Under the pieces are notes generated by a model. The model made no database searches, was not told where the DNA came from, and was given only the letters and a program-made list of their open reading frames with translations. 64,000 nt of DNA from Ottowia flava (GTDB lineage: Bacteria > Pseudomonadota > Gammaproteobacteria > Burkholderiales > Burkholderiaceae_C): contig NZ_JBHUEJ010000031.1 in NCBI RefSeq assembly GCF_042680565.1, positions 1-64,000 of the forward strand, given 5' to 3'. This document shows positions 57,029-64,000 of this stretch, piece after piece (within the stretch, counting starts at the first letter, position 1; the number at the start of each line of letters is the position of its first letter). Both the position numbers and the translations under genes were made by a program.

Positions 57029-57481
57029 ATGGAATGCACAGTGAGCTGGACGGGCGCCGCGGGCACGCGCTCTGGCATGGGTTTTGTGGCGGAAACCGGC
57101 TCCGGCCACGTGATCGCCATGGATGGCGCGCCCGACGAAGCCAAGCCGGCCAACGGCGGCCAGAACCTGGCGCCACGCCCCATGGAAACGGTGCTGGCCG
57201 GCACCGGCGGCTGCACCGCGTACGACGTGGTGCTGATCCTCAAGCGCGGCCGCCACGACGTGCGCGGCTGCTCGGTCAAGCTGACCAGCGAACGCGCCAG
57301 CGAAGACCCAAAAGTGTTCACCCAGATCCACATGCACTTCACCGTCACCGGCAAGGGTGTGCCCGCCAGCGCGGTTGAGCGCGCCGTGGCGCTCAGCCAC
57401 GAGAAGTACTGTTCCGCCTCGATCATGCTGGCCAAGACGGCCAACATCACGACCTCGTTCGAGCTGGTGGAAGCGGCCTGA
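57029..57481 (+). CDS. OsmC family protein
   Basis: A 150-residue OsmC/Ohr-superfamily protein, which reduces organic hydroperoxides with two redox cysteines. The first lies in GTGGCTAYDVV and the second in HEKYCSASIMLAKTA, both in the family positions. The variant spacing resembles the YhfA-like OsmC branch rather than Ohr. The ATG at 57029 follows AGAGG. The physiological peroxide or other substrate is unknown. Confidence 0.9.
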   Translation: MECTVSWTGAAGTRSGMGFVAETGSGHVIAMDGAPDEAKPANGGQNLAPRPMETVLAGTGGCTAYDVVLILKRGRHDVRGCSVKLTSERASEDPKVFTQIHMHFTVTGKGVPASAVERAVALSHEKYCSASIMLAKTANITTSFELVEAA

Positions 57482-57579
57482 GCGCGGGCGCGGAGGCGCG
57501 CGCTGCCGCTCGACTGTGCTTGTGGCCGTTGGGTTGGTTGCGGATGCGGGTCTGCGGGTGGTGTGCCAAGTGCGGGGAA

Positions 57580-57643
57580 GCTATCCTATTTATAGCTGTC
57601 TGCGCAGATGGTTGTAGGGCTGAAGACCGTTTTCTTTAAAATC
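57580..57643 (+). repeat. Family A element, copy A17
   Basis: The copy reads GCTATCCTATTTATAGCTGT, CTGCGCAGATGGTTGTAGGG, CTGAAGACCGTTTTCTTTAA, AA. It is the first of two copies in the 356-bp gene-free stretch 57482-57837. Confidence 0.8.
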
Positions 57644-57747
57644 TTTGACGGGGCGGCGCCTGCTTGGGCGCCCGATCAGGTCTAACCCAGTCCGCGTTCA
57701 GCCCATAGGAGAGGTACAGGCGCTGCGCCCCGGCGCGCGCCCCACGA

Positions 57748-57810
57748 AATCAAAAAAGATAGCTGCCCGCGCAGGTGTTTCTAAGGGGAAATTGGTTTTT
57801 TAACCTGAAC
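57748..57810 (+). repeat. Family A element, copy A18
   Basis: The copy reads AATCAAAAAAGATAGCTGCC, CGCGCAGGTGTTTCTAAGGG, GAAATTGGTTTTTTAACCTG. It lies just beyond the 3' end of coq7 and partly forms a T-rich tract on one side. Confidence 0.75.
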
Positions 57811-57837
57811 TTTTGGCCGGCATGCACCGCGACCGCA

Positions 57838-58482
57838 TCAGATCCGGTGCGCGGTTGTTGTCATGACCTTGGCCGCCAGCCGCATCAGGCCGCGCACCGG
57901 CGCGGGCAGCGGCGTGCCGCCCGCGGACAGGGCGTCGTCGGCATGCCTGGCCTCGTCTTCCTTCATCTGCGCCACGATGGCGCGCGACGCCGCATCGCCG
58001 GCAGGCAGGCGGTCCATGTGGCTGGCCAGATGCGCCTCGACCTGGCGCTCGGTTTCCACCACGAAGCCCAGGCTCAGGCGGTCGCCACCGATGCGCCCGG
58101 CCACCAGGCCGATGCCGAAGGCGCCCGCGTACCACAACGGGTTGAGCAGAGAAGGGCGGTCGCCCAACTCGTCCAGGCGCTGGCGCGTCCAGGCCAGATG
58201 GTCGGTCTCCTCGCGGGCGGCGGCGTCGAGGTGGCGGCGCAGTTCGGGGTCGCGCGTGGTCATCGCCTGCGAGGTGTAGAGCGCCTGGGCGCAAATCTCG
58301 CCCACGTGGTTGACGCGCATCAGCGCGCCTGACAGGCGCTGGTCGGCCTCGCTCAGGGGCGCACCCGCGCCCACCGGGGCGGCGGGTGTCGGCCGTGCGG
58401 CGCGTGGCGCAGCGAAGAGCGTACGCAAGGTGCTGTCGGCGGCAGCGAGGAGCCGGTCGGTGGTGGTGTCGGTGGCTGTCAT
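57838..58482 (-). CDS. coq7: 2-nonaprenyl-3-methyl-6-methoxy-1,4-benzoquinol hydroxylase Coq7
   Basis: A 214-residue di-iron hydroxylase for the late ring-hydroxylation step of ubiquinone synthesis. The ligand set is visible: LMRVNHVGEICAQALY (Glu), AAAREETDHLAW (ExxH), VETERQVEAHL (Glu) and AQMKEDEARHAD (ExxH). The N-terminal 40 residues are Ala/Pro-rich and non-conserved. It is a single gene, divergent from the porin genes. Coq7 replaces UbiF in many betaproteobacteria. Confidence 0.95.
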   Translation of the reverse strand: MTATDTTTDRLLAAADSTLRTLFAAPRAARPTPAAPVGAGAPLSEADQRLSGALMRVNHVGEICAQALYTSQAMTTRDPELRRHLDAAAREETDHLAWTRQRLDELGDRPSLLNPLWYAGAFGIGLVAGRIGGDRLSLGFVVETERQVEAHLASHMDRLPAGDAASRAIVAQMKEDEARHADDALSAGGTPLPAPVRGLMRLAAKVMTTTAHRI

Positions 58483-58744
58483 ATGCCTATGTTAGGCTGC
58501 CTTGAGAACAAAAACCCGTGTCCAGGGGGCGAGAGGGCGTCGCCGAAGTTCTGTTGCGATGTTGCAACGAATAGGCGTTTACCCTAGCTAAGCCTCAGTG
58601 AAGCGCATAGAATTTGGGCTCACCCTGAATTCAAATGTTTTCAGCTATGGGTGGGGCGACATTGGGGCCTGAGACGGAAATTCTTCGATCCCTACGTTGC
58701 TTCGAACTTTCTCTTCCGTGTCAATCTACCCTGGAGAATCTGCA

Positions 58745-59689
58745 ATGAAAAAATCGCTTATCGCTTTGGCAGTGGTCGCCGCATCCGGCGCCGCCATGGC
58801 TCAATCTTCCGTGACCCTGTACGGCGTTGCCGACGCCGGCGTGGGCAAGATCAAGTACGGTTCGGGCGGCGACAAGCCGGCCACCGACGCCAGCAACAAA
58901 ACCGAATTCATCAGCGGCAGCCTGATGAACAACGGCACCAGCCGTCTGGGCGTGCGCGGCACCGAAGACCTCGGTGGCGGCCTGAAAGCTGGTTTCAACT
59001 TCGAAACCGGTCTGGATCTGGACGACGGCGCTGCTGTCGGCGCCTTCTGGGCTCGTCAAGCCAACGTGTGGCTGGGTGGCAACTGGGGTACCGTCAAGCT
59101 GGGCCGTCAGTTCACGCCTTCCTACCTGACGACGGCTTCGTACGAACTGACCGGCACCGCCAACTACTCGGTTCTGGCCAACACCTACAACTACGCCGGT
59201 GTCGGTTCGCGTGCCAACAGCGCTTTCGCCTATGTGACGCCTAACTTCGGTGGCTTCTCTGCTGCCGTGGCCTACGTCACCAAGAACGACAACGCTGGCC
59301 GCAGCGTGTGGGATCTGGGCCTGATGTACAACAACGGCCCGATCGGCGCCGGCATCTCCGCCAACAAGATCAAGGACGGCAAGACCAACTACCAAGCTGG
59401 TGCCAAGTACAGCTTCGGCAACTTCGCTGTCGCCGGTTCGTACACGCAAGCTTCGCGCGGCGATGCCCGCCGCCGTGGCTTCGGTCTGGGTGCTTCGGCT
59501 GGCTTCGGTGCCTTCACCGTGACCGTCGACGTGACCCGCGACATGAAGAACGAGTGGAGCGGCAAGAAGTACACGAACGGCGTGGTGGAAGCCAAGTACG
59601 CGCTGTCCAAGCGTACGTTCGTCTACGGCGCCTTCCTGCGTCTGGACAAGACGAACAACTACGGCATCGGCGTTCGCCACAACTTCTGA
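58745..59689 (+). CDS. Gram-negative porin, copy 1
   Basis: A 314-residue outer-membrane beta-barrel porin of the Omp32/Bordetella type. The signal peptide MKKSLIALAVVAASGAAMA is followed by QSSVTLYGVADAGVGK. The constriction-loop region and the C-terminal strand ending in VRHNF are typical. The ATG is preceded by GGAG. It is tandem with a close paralogue of equal length 285 bp downstream. Codon use is strongly biased, as in highly expressed genes. Confidence 0.95.
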   Translation: MKKSLIALAVVAASGAAMAQSSVTLYGVADAGVGKIKYGSGGDKPATDASNKTEFISGSLMNNGTSRLGVRGTEDLGGGLKAGFNFETGLDLDDGAAVGAFWARQANVWLGGNWGTVKLGRQFTPSYLTTASYELTGTANYSVLANTYNYAGVGSRANSAFAYVTPNFGGFSAAVAYVTKNDNAGRSVWDLGLMYNNGPIGAGISANKIKDGKTNYQAGAKYSFGNFAVAGSYTQASRGDARRRGFGLGASAGFGAFTVTVDVTRDMKNEWSGKKYTNGVVEAKYALSKRTFVYGAFLRLDKTNNYGIGVRHNF

Positions 59690-59750
59690 TCGCGGTAGTC
59701 GACCCGGCTCGGGCGTCTTGATGCAAGGCGCCTGAACCGAGTCAAAACCC

Positions 59751-59773
59751 GCCGGGGCTGCAACGGCCCCGGC
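59751..59773 (+). other. GC-rich hairpin after porin 1
   Basis: GCCGGGGC pairs with GCCCCGGC over TGCAACG, about 60 nt after the porin 1 stop. It lacks a T-run, so it is more likely an mRNA-stabilising 3' structure than a full terminator. Confidence 0.45.
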
Positions 59774-59974
59774 GCAGATGAGGCGGTTTGTTGCAATAGG
59801 CCAACAAAACCGCCGACCCGGCCCGGTTTCATCACGGAAACCTTTGCAAGTTCGGCCGACAACAGGTGCAATAGAGGCAACTTCCCGATTGGGGGGGTTG
59901 TGCCGGATCAAGTTGGGCAGTGGTGGTCCAACACACAGGCGCCGGCGCCCTGTTTCAACCTTGGAGAACTTGCA

Positions 59975-60919
59975 ATGAAAAAATCGCTTATCGCTCTGGC
60001 CGTCGTCGCGGCTTCCGGCGCCGCCATGGCTCAGTCGTCCGTCACCCTGTACGGTGTGGCCGACGCTGGTATCGGCAAAGTGAAATACGGCTCGGGCGGC
60101 ACGACCCCTGGCAACGACGCCAGCAACAAAGTGGAATTCCAGAGCGGCAGCCTGATGACCAACGGCAACAGCCGTATCGGCGTGCGCGGCGTGGAAGACC
60201 TGGGTGGCGGCCTGAAGGCTGGCTTCAACTTTGAATCCGGTCTGGATCTGGACGACGGCGCTTCGCTGGGTTCTGGTGGTGGTTTCTGGGGCCGTGCAGC
60301 CAACCTGTGGCTGGGTGGCGGCTGGGGTACCTTCAAGCTGGGCCGTACGCTGAACCCGTCGTTCTACGGCATGGCTACTTGGGAACTGACCGGCGCTGCC
60401 AACTACTCCGTGGTGGCCAACACCTTCGGTTTCTCGGGCAATCCTACGCCTCGCCACAACAGCCAGTTCAGCTACAAGACGCCTGATCTGGGTGGCTTCA
60501 GCGCCGAACTCGGCTACATCTTCAAGCCCGACAACGCTGGCAACGCCCGTTGGGACGTGAACGCCATTTACGCCAACGGCCCGATCGGTGTTGGCCTGGC
60601 TGCTCACAAGCAGAAGAACGGCAAGCTGGGCTACGGCGTTGGTCTGAAGTGGAGCTTCAGCAACTTCGCCCTGGCAGCTTCGTACAACGACAAAGAGAAA
60701 GTCCGTCGCGGCTTCTCGCTGGGTGGTTCGGCCAACTTCGGCGCCTTCACGCTGACGGTTGACGCCACTCGTGACACCCGCAACCAGCTGGGCAAGAAGC
60801 GCACCAACTTCCTGGTGGAAGGCAAGTACGCCCTGTCCAAGCGCACCTTCGTGTACGCCGCTGGCCTGCGTCTGGACGGCACGACCAACTACGGTCTGGG
60901 CATCCGTCACAACTTCTGA
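59975..60919 (+). CDS. Gram-negative porin, copy 2
   Basis: A 314-residue paralogue of the preceding porin. The first about 30 residues are almost identical. Divergence is concentrated in the loop segments (SLGSGGGFWGRAANLWL in place of AVGAFWARQANVWL) and in the strands after residue 130. The C-terminus IRHNF is conserved. It has its own GGAG ribosome site and terminator. The pair probably differs in pore selectivity. Confidence 0.95.
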   Translation: MKKSLIALAVVAASGAAMAQSSVTLYGVADAGIGKVKYGSGGTTPGNDASNKVEFQSGSLMTNGNSRIGVRGVEDLGGGLKAGFNFESGLDLDDGASLGSGGGFWGRAANLWLGGGWGTFKLGRTLNPSFYGMATWELTGAANYSVVANTFGFSGNPTPRHNSQFSYKTPDLGGFSAELGYIFKPDNAGNARWDVNAIYANGPIGVGLAAHKQKNGKLGYGVGLKWSFSNFALAASYNDKEKVRRGFSLGGSANFGAFTLTVDATRDTRNQLGKKRTNFLVEGKYALSKRTFVYAAGLRLDGTTNYGLGIRHNF

Positions 60920-60964
60920 TCGACGACATTGTTCGCCCGGTGGCAACGCCGGGCAGCAAGTTCA

Positions 60965-60989
60965 AGAGGGCCTTCGGGCCCTCTTTTTT
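60965..60989 (+). terminator. Intrinsic terminator after porin 2
   Basis: AGAGGGCC pairs with GGCCCTCT around the stable tetraloop TTCG and is followed by six T. Confidence 0.92.
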
Positions 60990-61209
60990 GTTGGTGCGAT
61001 CAAGGCCAGCAGGTACTCAAGTCGATCAGGCTGAGTGTGATGGCCTGACGAAACGGCCAGTGGGGGCACGGTGCTGCATGGCAGCGCGCATGTGCGAACG
61101 GTGCCTGAACACGCATCTGGAATTGGGCAAGCCGGCGAGTTCCAAGCCTTGATCGAGTGCTCTCGGCGCACGGTTGCAGAAGGACGCCGGCGCTGGCTGC
61201 ATGCATTTC

Positions 61210-61229
61210 GGAGTACCGGTTGGTACTCC
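61210..61229. promoter_or_regulatory. Palindromic operator-like site upstream of the peptide ABC operon
   Basis: GGAGTACC is separated from GGTACTCC by GGTT, a perfect 8-bp dyad 77 nt before the permease start. It lies in the otherwise featureless stretch 60990-61305. No regulator gene is adjacent. Confidence 0.45.
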
Positions 61230-61305
61230 CTGCCTATGCGCGCAATCCCTGCCCAGTCGCCGCATAACCCGGTGATAGGATCGCCCATCGCTACAGTTTC
61301 TGAGT

Positions 61306-62286
61306 ATGGGTGCCTTTCTTCTTCGCCGGCTGATCCAGGCCGTCATCGTCATGGTGTCGGTGGCGTTCATCGCCTTCCTGCTGTTCCAATACGTCGGCGA
61401 TCCGGTACTGTTCCTGCTCGGTCAGGACGCCACGCCCGAGCAGATTCGGCAGTTGCGCGCTGACCTGGGGCTCGACCAACCGTTCTTCGTCCAGTTCTGG
61501 CACTTCCTCGTCAACGCTGCGCAAGGGGAGTTCGGCCTGAGTTTGCGCCAGGGCGCGAAAGTGTCGCGCCTGCTAGGCGAACGCTTTCCCGCCACGTTCG
61601 AGTTGGCCATGGTGGCCGCCGTGCTGGCGCTGGTGGTCGGCGTGCCGATGGGCGTGTACGCGGCGCTCAAGCGCGGCAGCTTCATGAGCCAGGTGTTCAT
61701 GACCGTGTCGCTGCTCGGCGTGTCGCTGCCCACTTTCCTGATCGGCATTTTGCTGATCCTGGTGTTTTCCGTCTGGCTCGGCTGGCTGCCGAGCTTCGGT
61801 CGTGGTGAAACGGTGCAGGTCGGCTGGTGGAGCACCGGGCTGCTCACCGTCGACGGGTGGAAGCACATCATCCTGCCGGCGATCACGCTGGCCGTTTTCC
61901 AGCTGACCCTGATCATGCGGCTGGTGCGTGCCGAGATGCTGGAGGTGCTGCGCACCGACTACATCAAGTTTGCCAAGGCACGTGGCCTGACTGATCGCGC
62001 GATCTACTTCGGCCACGCGCTCAAGAACACGCTGGTGCCGGTGATGACCATCACCGGGCTGCAACTCGGTGGCCTGATTGCCTTCGCCATCATCACCGAA
62101 ACGGTATTCCAGTGGCCGGGCATGGGCCTGCTGTTCATCCAGGCGGTCACCTTTGCCGATGTGCCTGTGATGGCCGCCTACCTGTGCCTGATCGCCCTGA
62201 TCTTCGTGGTCATCAACCTGATCGTCGACCTGCTTTACGTCGTCGTCGATCCGCGCCTGCGCGTCGCCAAAGCTGGCGGCCACTGA
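61306..62286 (+). CDS. Peptide/nickel-type ABC transporter permease (DppB family)
   Basis: A 326-residue inner-membrane permease with six hydrophobic segments. The N-terminal GAFLLRRLIQAVIVMVSVAF and the gene-family motif DPVLFLLGQDATPEQIRQLR are typical of DppB/OppB. The EAA loop is EVLRTDYIKFAKARGLTDRA. It is paired with a second permease and one or two ATPases that should follow downstream. The binding-protein gene is located after it, 58 nt away. Confidence 0.92.
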   Translation: MGAFLLRRLIQAVIVMVSVAFIAFLLFQYVGDPVLFLLGQDATPEQIRQLRADLGLDQPFFVQFWHFLVNAAQGEFGLSLRQGAKVSRLLGERFPATFELAMVAAVLALVVGVPMGVYAALKRGSFMSQVFMTVSLLGVSLPTFLIGILLILVFSVWLGWLPSFGRGETVQVGWWSTGLLTVDGWKHIILPAITLAVFQLTLIMRLVRAEMLEVLRTDYIKFAKARGLTDRAIYFGHALKNTLVPVMTITGLQLGGLIAFAIITETVFQWPGMGLLFIQAVTFADVPVMAAYLCLIALIFVVINLIVDLLYVVVDPRLRVAKAGGH

Positions 62287-62344
62287 AGCGCGCCGCGGTT
62301 TTCTCCCTTCAACGGTTCCGTTCCTTCACGTCGAGGTGATTGTC

Positions 62345-63934
62345 ATGAAAAAACAAACAAAAATGGCTCTGGCGCCCGTGGTGATTGCGCTGGCAGCTAT
62401 GGGTTCGGTAGCGTCTGCGCAGACCGTCCGCATTGCCAACCAAGGCGATGCGCTTTCCCTGGACCCGCACTCACTGAACGAATCGCTGCAGCTGAGCGTC
62501 GACGGTAACGCGTACGAGCCGCTGGTCGGCCTGGACCCGAAACTGAACCTGGTGCCCGCGCTGGCCACCGCCTGGAAGCAGACTTCGCCCACCGTCTGGC
62601 GCTTCGAGCTGCGCAAGAACGTCAAGTTCTACGACGGCACGCCCTTCACGGCCGACGACGTGGTTTTCACCATGGCGCGCGTGGCGGGCGAGGGCTCGGA
62701 CATGAAGGCCTACGTCAACGACTTCAAGGAAGTGCGCAAGGTCGACAGCCACACGGTCGAGATCGAAACCAAGACGCCCTTGATGATCCTGCCGCAGATC
62801 CTCACCCAGGTGATGGTCATGAGCAAGAAGTGGGCAGAGGACAACAACGCGACGCGCCCGGTCGATCGCCGCAAGGGCGTGGAGAACACCGCTTCATTCA
62901 AGACCAACGGCACCGGCCCCTACCACGTGAAGGAGCGCCAGCCGAACGTGCGCACCGTCTTCGTGCGCAATCCGAATTACTGGGGCAAGATCGAGGGCAA
63001 CGCGCGGGAGGTGGTCTTCACCACCATCTCCAGCCCCGCCACGCGCGTGGCCGCTCTGCTCTCGGGCGAGATCGACGTCATGGAGCCGGTGCCGGTGCAG
63101 GACATCGCGCGTGTCAACAGCAACGCGTCCACGCGCGTCCTCTCTGGCCCCGAGCTGCGCACGGTGTTCCTCGGCATGGACCAGAAGCGCGACGAGTTGC
63201 TGTTCTCCAGCGTCAAGGGCAAGAACCCGTTCAAGGACAAGCGCGTGCGCCAGGCGTTCTACCAGGCGATCGACATCAACGCGATCCAGAAGAACGTGAT
63301 GCGCGGCGCCTCGCGCCCCACCGCGCTGATGATCGGCCCCGGCAACAACGGCTGGAGCGCGGCCCAGGACAAGCGCCTACCCTACGACGTGGAAGCCGCC
63401 AAGAAGCTGATGGCCGATGCCGGCTACCCCAACGGCTTCGAGCTGACCATGAACTGCCCGAACGACCGGTACGTGAACGATGGGCAGATCTGCCAGGCGG
63501 TGGCGGCCAACCTGGCGCGCATCAATGTCAAGGTCAACCTGCAGGCCGAAACCAAGGGCACGTATTTCCCCAAGATCCTGCGCCGCGATACCAGTTTCTA
63601 CATGCTGGCCTGGACGCCGTCGACCTACGACGCGCACAACGCGCTGAATGCGCTGATGCGCTGCCCGGACGACAAGACCGGCGCGGGCCAATTCAACCTG
63701 GGCTCGTACTGCAACCCCAAGCTGGATGAGCTGACGGTGAAGATCGGCTCCGAGACCGACAAGGCGAAGCGGGATGCCATGATCCAGGAAGCCTTCCAGC
63801 TCCACATCGACGACGTCGGCCACCTCCCTCTGCACCAGCAGGCGCTGGCTTGGGGCGTGAATAAGAAGATCGACCTGCCGCTTCGCGCAGACAACTTCAT
63901 GCCGTTCAAGTGGATCACCGTGAAGGCCAAGTGA
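62345..63934 (+). CDS. Peptide-type ABC transporter substrate-binding protein (SBP family 5)
   Basis: A 529-residue periplasmic protein. The signal peptide ends at ASA (23-25). SBP_bac_5 features are VRIANQGDALSLDPHSLNES, YDGTPFTADDVVFT, FKTNGTGPYHVKE and RQAFYQAIDINAI. It captures oligopeptides or similar ligands for the DppB-like permease. I chose the ATG at 62345 over a nearby ATG 9 nt upstream, since the KKQTKMALAP signal begins there. The ligand cannot be told from the sequence. Confidence 0.92.
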   Translation: MKKQTKMALAPVVIALAAMGSVASAQTVRIANQGDALSLDPHSLNESLQLSVDGNAYEPLVGLDPKLNLVPALATAWKQTSPTVWRFELRKNVKFYDGTPFTADDVVFTMARVAGEGSDMKAYVNDFKEVRKVDSHTVEIETKTPLMILPQILTQVMVMSKKWAEDNNATRPVDRRKGVENTASFKTNGTGPYHVKERQPNVRTVFVRNPNYWGKIEGNAREVVFTTISSPATRVAALLSGEIDVMEPVPVQDIARVNSNASTRVLSGPELRTVFLGMDQKRDELLFSSVKGKNPFKDKRVRQAFYQAIDINAIQKNVMRGASRPTALMIGPGNNGWSAAQDKRLPYDVEAAKKLMADAGYPNGFELTMNCPNDRYVNDGQICQAVAANLARINVKVNLQAETKGTYFPKILRRDTSFYMLAWTPSTYDAHNALNALMRCPDDKTGAGQFNLGSYCNPKLDELTVKIGSETDKAKRDAMIQEAFQLHIDDVGHLPLHQQALAWGVNKKIDLPLRADNFMPFKWITVKAK

Positions 63935-64000
63935 GGACGAAGAATGAAGTGCACAGCCACGCTGCCGGGCACCTCTGCTTTGACCCGTATTTGAACGAAA

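Noticed and set aside
58721..60946. A 741-codon open frame antisense to both porin genes
   Set aside because: It mirrors the two porins exactly, gives a repeated His/Gln/Val-rich product, and is explained by the biased codon use of the porins on the other strand.
63944..63994. A 16-codon ORF after the binding-protein gene (MKCTATLPGTSALTRI)
   Set aside because: It has an ATG close to AGGACGAAG but is too short and shows no family feature; the next real gene probably lies beyond the window.

Overview
The window reads as a chromosomal segment of a high-GC betaproteobacterium of the order Burkholderiales, most likely family Comamonadaceae. The evidence is the gene content and order (dusB-fis-purH, pilGHIJ-chpA followed by yqgE-ruvX-pyrR-pyrB, a complete sox cluster, Bordetella-type tandem porins) and the many short GC-rich intergenic repeats. 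The genus cannot be fixed from sequence alone. No tRNA, rRNA, CRISPR array, insertion sequence or phage gene was seen.

Layout: 1-2.9 kb holds a sterol-desaturase-like hydroxylase, a 'midcut' XrtH-type sorting-signal protein, alkB and a DedA/YqaA-like membrane protein, all on the minus strand. 2.9-6.2 kb is dusB-fis-purH. 6.2-9.9 kb has a secreted hypothetical protein, hemL, a divergent thiD and a small rubredoxin gene. 9.9-19.9 kb is the type IV pilus Pil-Chp chemosensory operon, ending in a 2082-residue ChpA/PilL. 19.9-24.8 kb is yqgE-ruvX-pyrR-pyrB, a catalytically degenerate dihydroorotase (pyrC') and a plsC-like acyltransferase. 25.1-27.0 kb is a beta-helix IPTL-CTERM surface protein. 27.1-29.9 kb is a divergent Fe3+ ABC transporter pair with a candidate Fur box.

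29.9-43.0 kb is a sulfur-oxidation island: an ArsR-family regulator, flavocytochrome c sulfide dehydrogenase (fccAB), a c4-type cytochrome, a YeeE/TsuA-type thiosulfate permease, a SoxH-like hydrolase, a SoxW-like thioredoxin, a small cytochrome c, and soxCD, soxYZ, soxAX and soxB. Together these encode periplasmic oxidation of sulfide and thiosulfate to sulfate: SoxYZ carries the sulfur, SoxAX loads it, SoxB hydrolyses the sulfonate, SoxCD oxidises the sulfane, and FccAB oxidises sulfide. 43.4-54.8 kb is a type II secretion locus (gspE, D, N, M, L, K, J, I, H, G on minus; gspC divergent) without gspF. 55.1-60.9 kb has ilvA, an OsmC-family protein, coq7 and two tandem porins. 61.3 kb to the right edge begins a peptide-type ABC importer (permease, binding protein) that presumably continues outside.

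The most unusual structure is not a gene. At least eighteen copies of a ~60-bp element (family A), five copies of a 100-200-bp hairpin element (family B) and one duplicated element (family C) sit at gene junctions. They often supply the stop codon, start codon or N-terminus of the adjoining gene. The central stem of family B changes sequence between copies with compensating substitutions, around a conserved 7-nt loop.
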